NCBI RefSeq assembly: GCF_014645615.1
Contig: NZ_BMMB01000005.1
Span: forward strand, 124,001 to 188,000
From: Paenibacillus hunanensis
GTDB taxonomy: Bacteria; Bacillota; Bacilli; Paenibacillales; Paenibacillaceae
Direction of reading: 5' to 3'
DNA length: 64,000 nt
Below are positions 63,895 through 64,000 of the stretch, piece by piece. Positions within the stretch are counted from its first letter, which is position 1. Each line of letters opens with the position of its first letter. The position numbers and the translations under genes are program-made. The notes below the pieces were generated by a model. It did not search any database. It was not told where the DNA came from and was given only the letters and a program-made list of their open reading frames with translations.

Positions 63895-64000
63895 GCCGTA
63901 TGCTATTTCTACACCATAAATAAGCTGAATACGCTCTACAGGATGCACCGAATGGATATTGCGGATTATAGTACGTATCTCTAAATAGTATATATCTCTA
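63874..64000 (-). CDS. Possible 3' end of a gene entering from the right edge
   Basis: An open minus-strand frame of 41 codons reaches the window edge and ends in TAA at 63874, overlapping cutC by 21 bp. The encoded end (IRNIHSVHPVERIQLIYGVE) is protein-like, but the length is too short to judge and I recognise no family. It may be chance. Confidence 0.25.
   Translation of the reverse strand, partial: RDIYYLEIRTIIRNIHSVHPVERIQLIYGVEIAYGLVNASI

Overview
The window looks like a chromosomal segment of a Gram-positive, low-to-mid GC Bacillota member, most likely Paenibacillus or a close relative. The reasons are: strong AAGGAGG-type ribosome binding sites with frequent GTG and TTG starts; copper-amine-oxidase-type stalk domains on secreted proteins; lipoproteins and an LPXTG wall protein; a yhcEFGHI-like ABC operon; and an exopolysaccharide operon built on a split Wzz/BY-kinase pair as in Bacillales. 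This is inferred from gene content; no rRNA, tRNA, CRISPR array, prophage or transposase was seen.

Layout. 1-2.2 kb: an ECF vitamin transporter (ATPase cut by the left edge, YkoE-like S component, CbiQ-like T component) with a BirA-operator-like palindrome over an internal promoter. 2.8-5 kb: a small winged-helix protein, free-methionine-sulfoxide reductase (msrC) and a lipoprotein. 5.5-9.4 kb: a 1298-residue LPKTG adhesin. 9.6-20 kb: an FAD disulfide reductase, two paralogous secreted proteins, a ROK regulator, two TraB/GumN proteins flanking an alpha/beta hydrolase, and an M23-type lipoprotein. 20.4-24.8 kb: the yhcEFGHI-like operon (two ABC ATPases, two membrane proteins, a GntR regulator) with its probable operator. 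26-29 kb: a UgtP-like glycolipid glycosyltransferase, xpt and an XRE regulator.

29.5-48.3 kb, all on the minus strand, is an exopolysaccharide locus. In transcription order it holds Wzz, BY-kinase, GalU, priming sugar transferase, GDP-fucose synthase, GDP-mannose dehydratase, Wzx flippase, three GT4 glycosyltransferases, two hexapeptide acyltransferases, Wzy polymerase, ManC, a MurG-like glycosyltransferase and, after a gap, Ugd. The set implies a Wzx/Wzy polymer that can contain fucose, glucose and glucuronic acid, reminiscent of colanic acid. The locus has a clear sigma-A-type promoter, a 17-bp palindrome just downstream of its -10 that recurs at the next promoter upstream, a leader of about 430 nt, and a 452-nt noncoding gap between its second and third genes, where Bacillales eps operons carry the EAR antitermination RNA.

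48.3-64 kb: an unknown gene sharing the eps palindrome, mscL with a zinc-ribbon tail, two hexanucleotide microsatellites, a Nudix hydrolase convergent with a TrmB-type regulator, a double zinc-ribbon protein, a UvrD-like helicase, CsaA, a VanY-type carboxypeptidase, an SNF2 helicase coupled to what looks like a cysteine-less SWIM-family protein, and cutC.

The most unusual feature is a dispersed family of intergenic nested-hairpin repeats (about 17.4, 30.9, 40.4, 51.0, 51.5 and 56.7 kb). They share outer arms and/or a two-hairpin core, occur in both orientations, and in one copy show stem-preserving base changes. They do not match any element I know.
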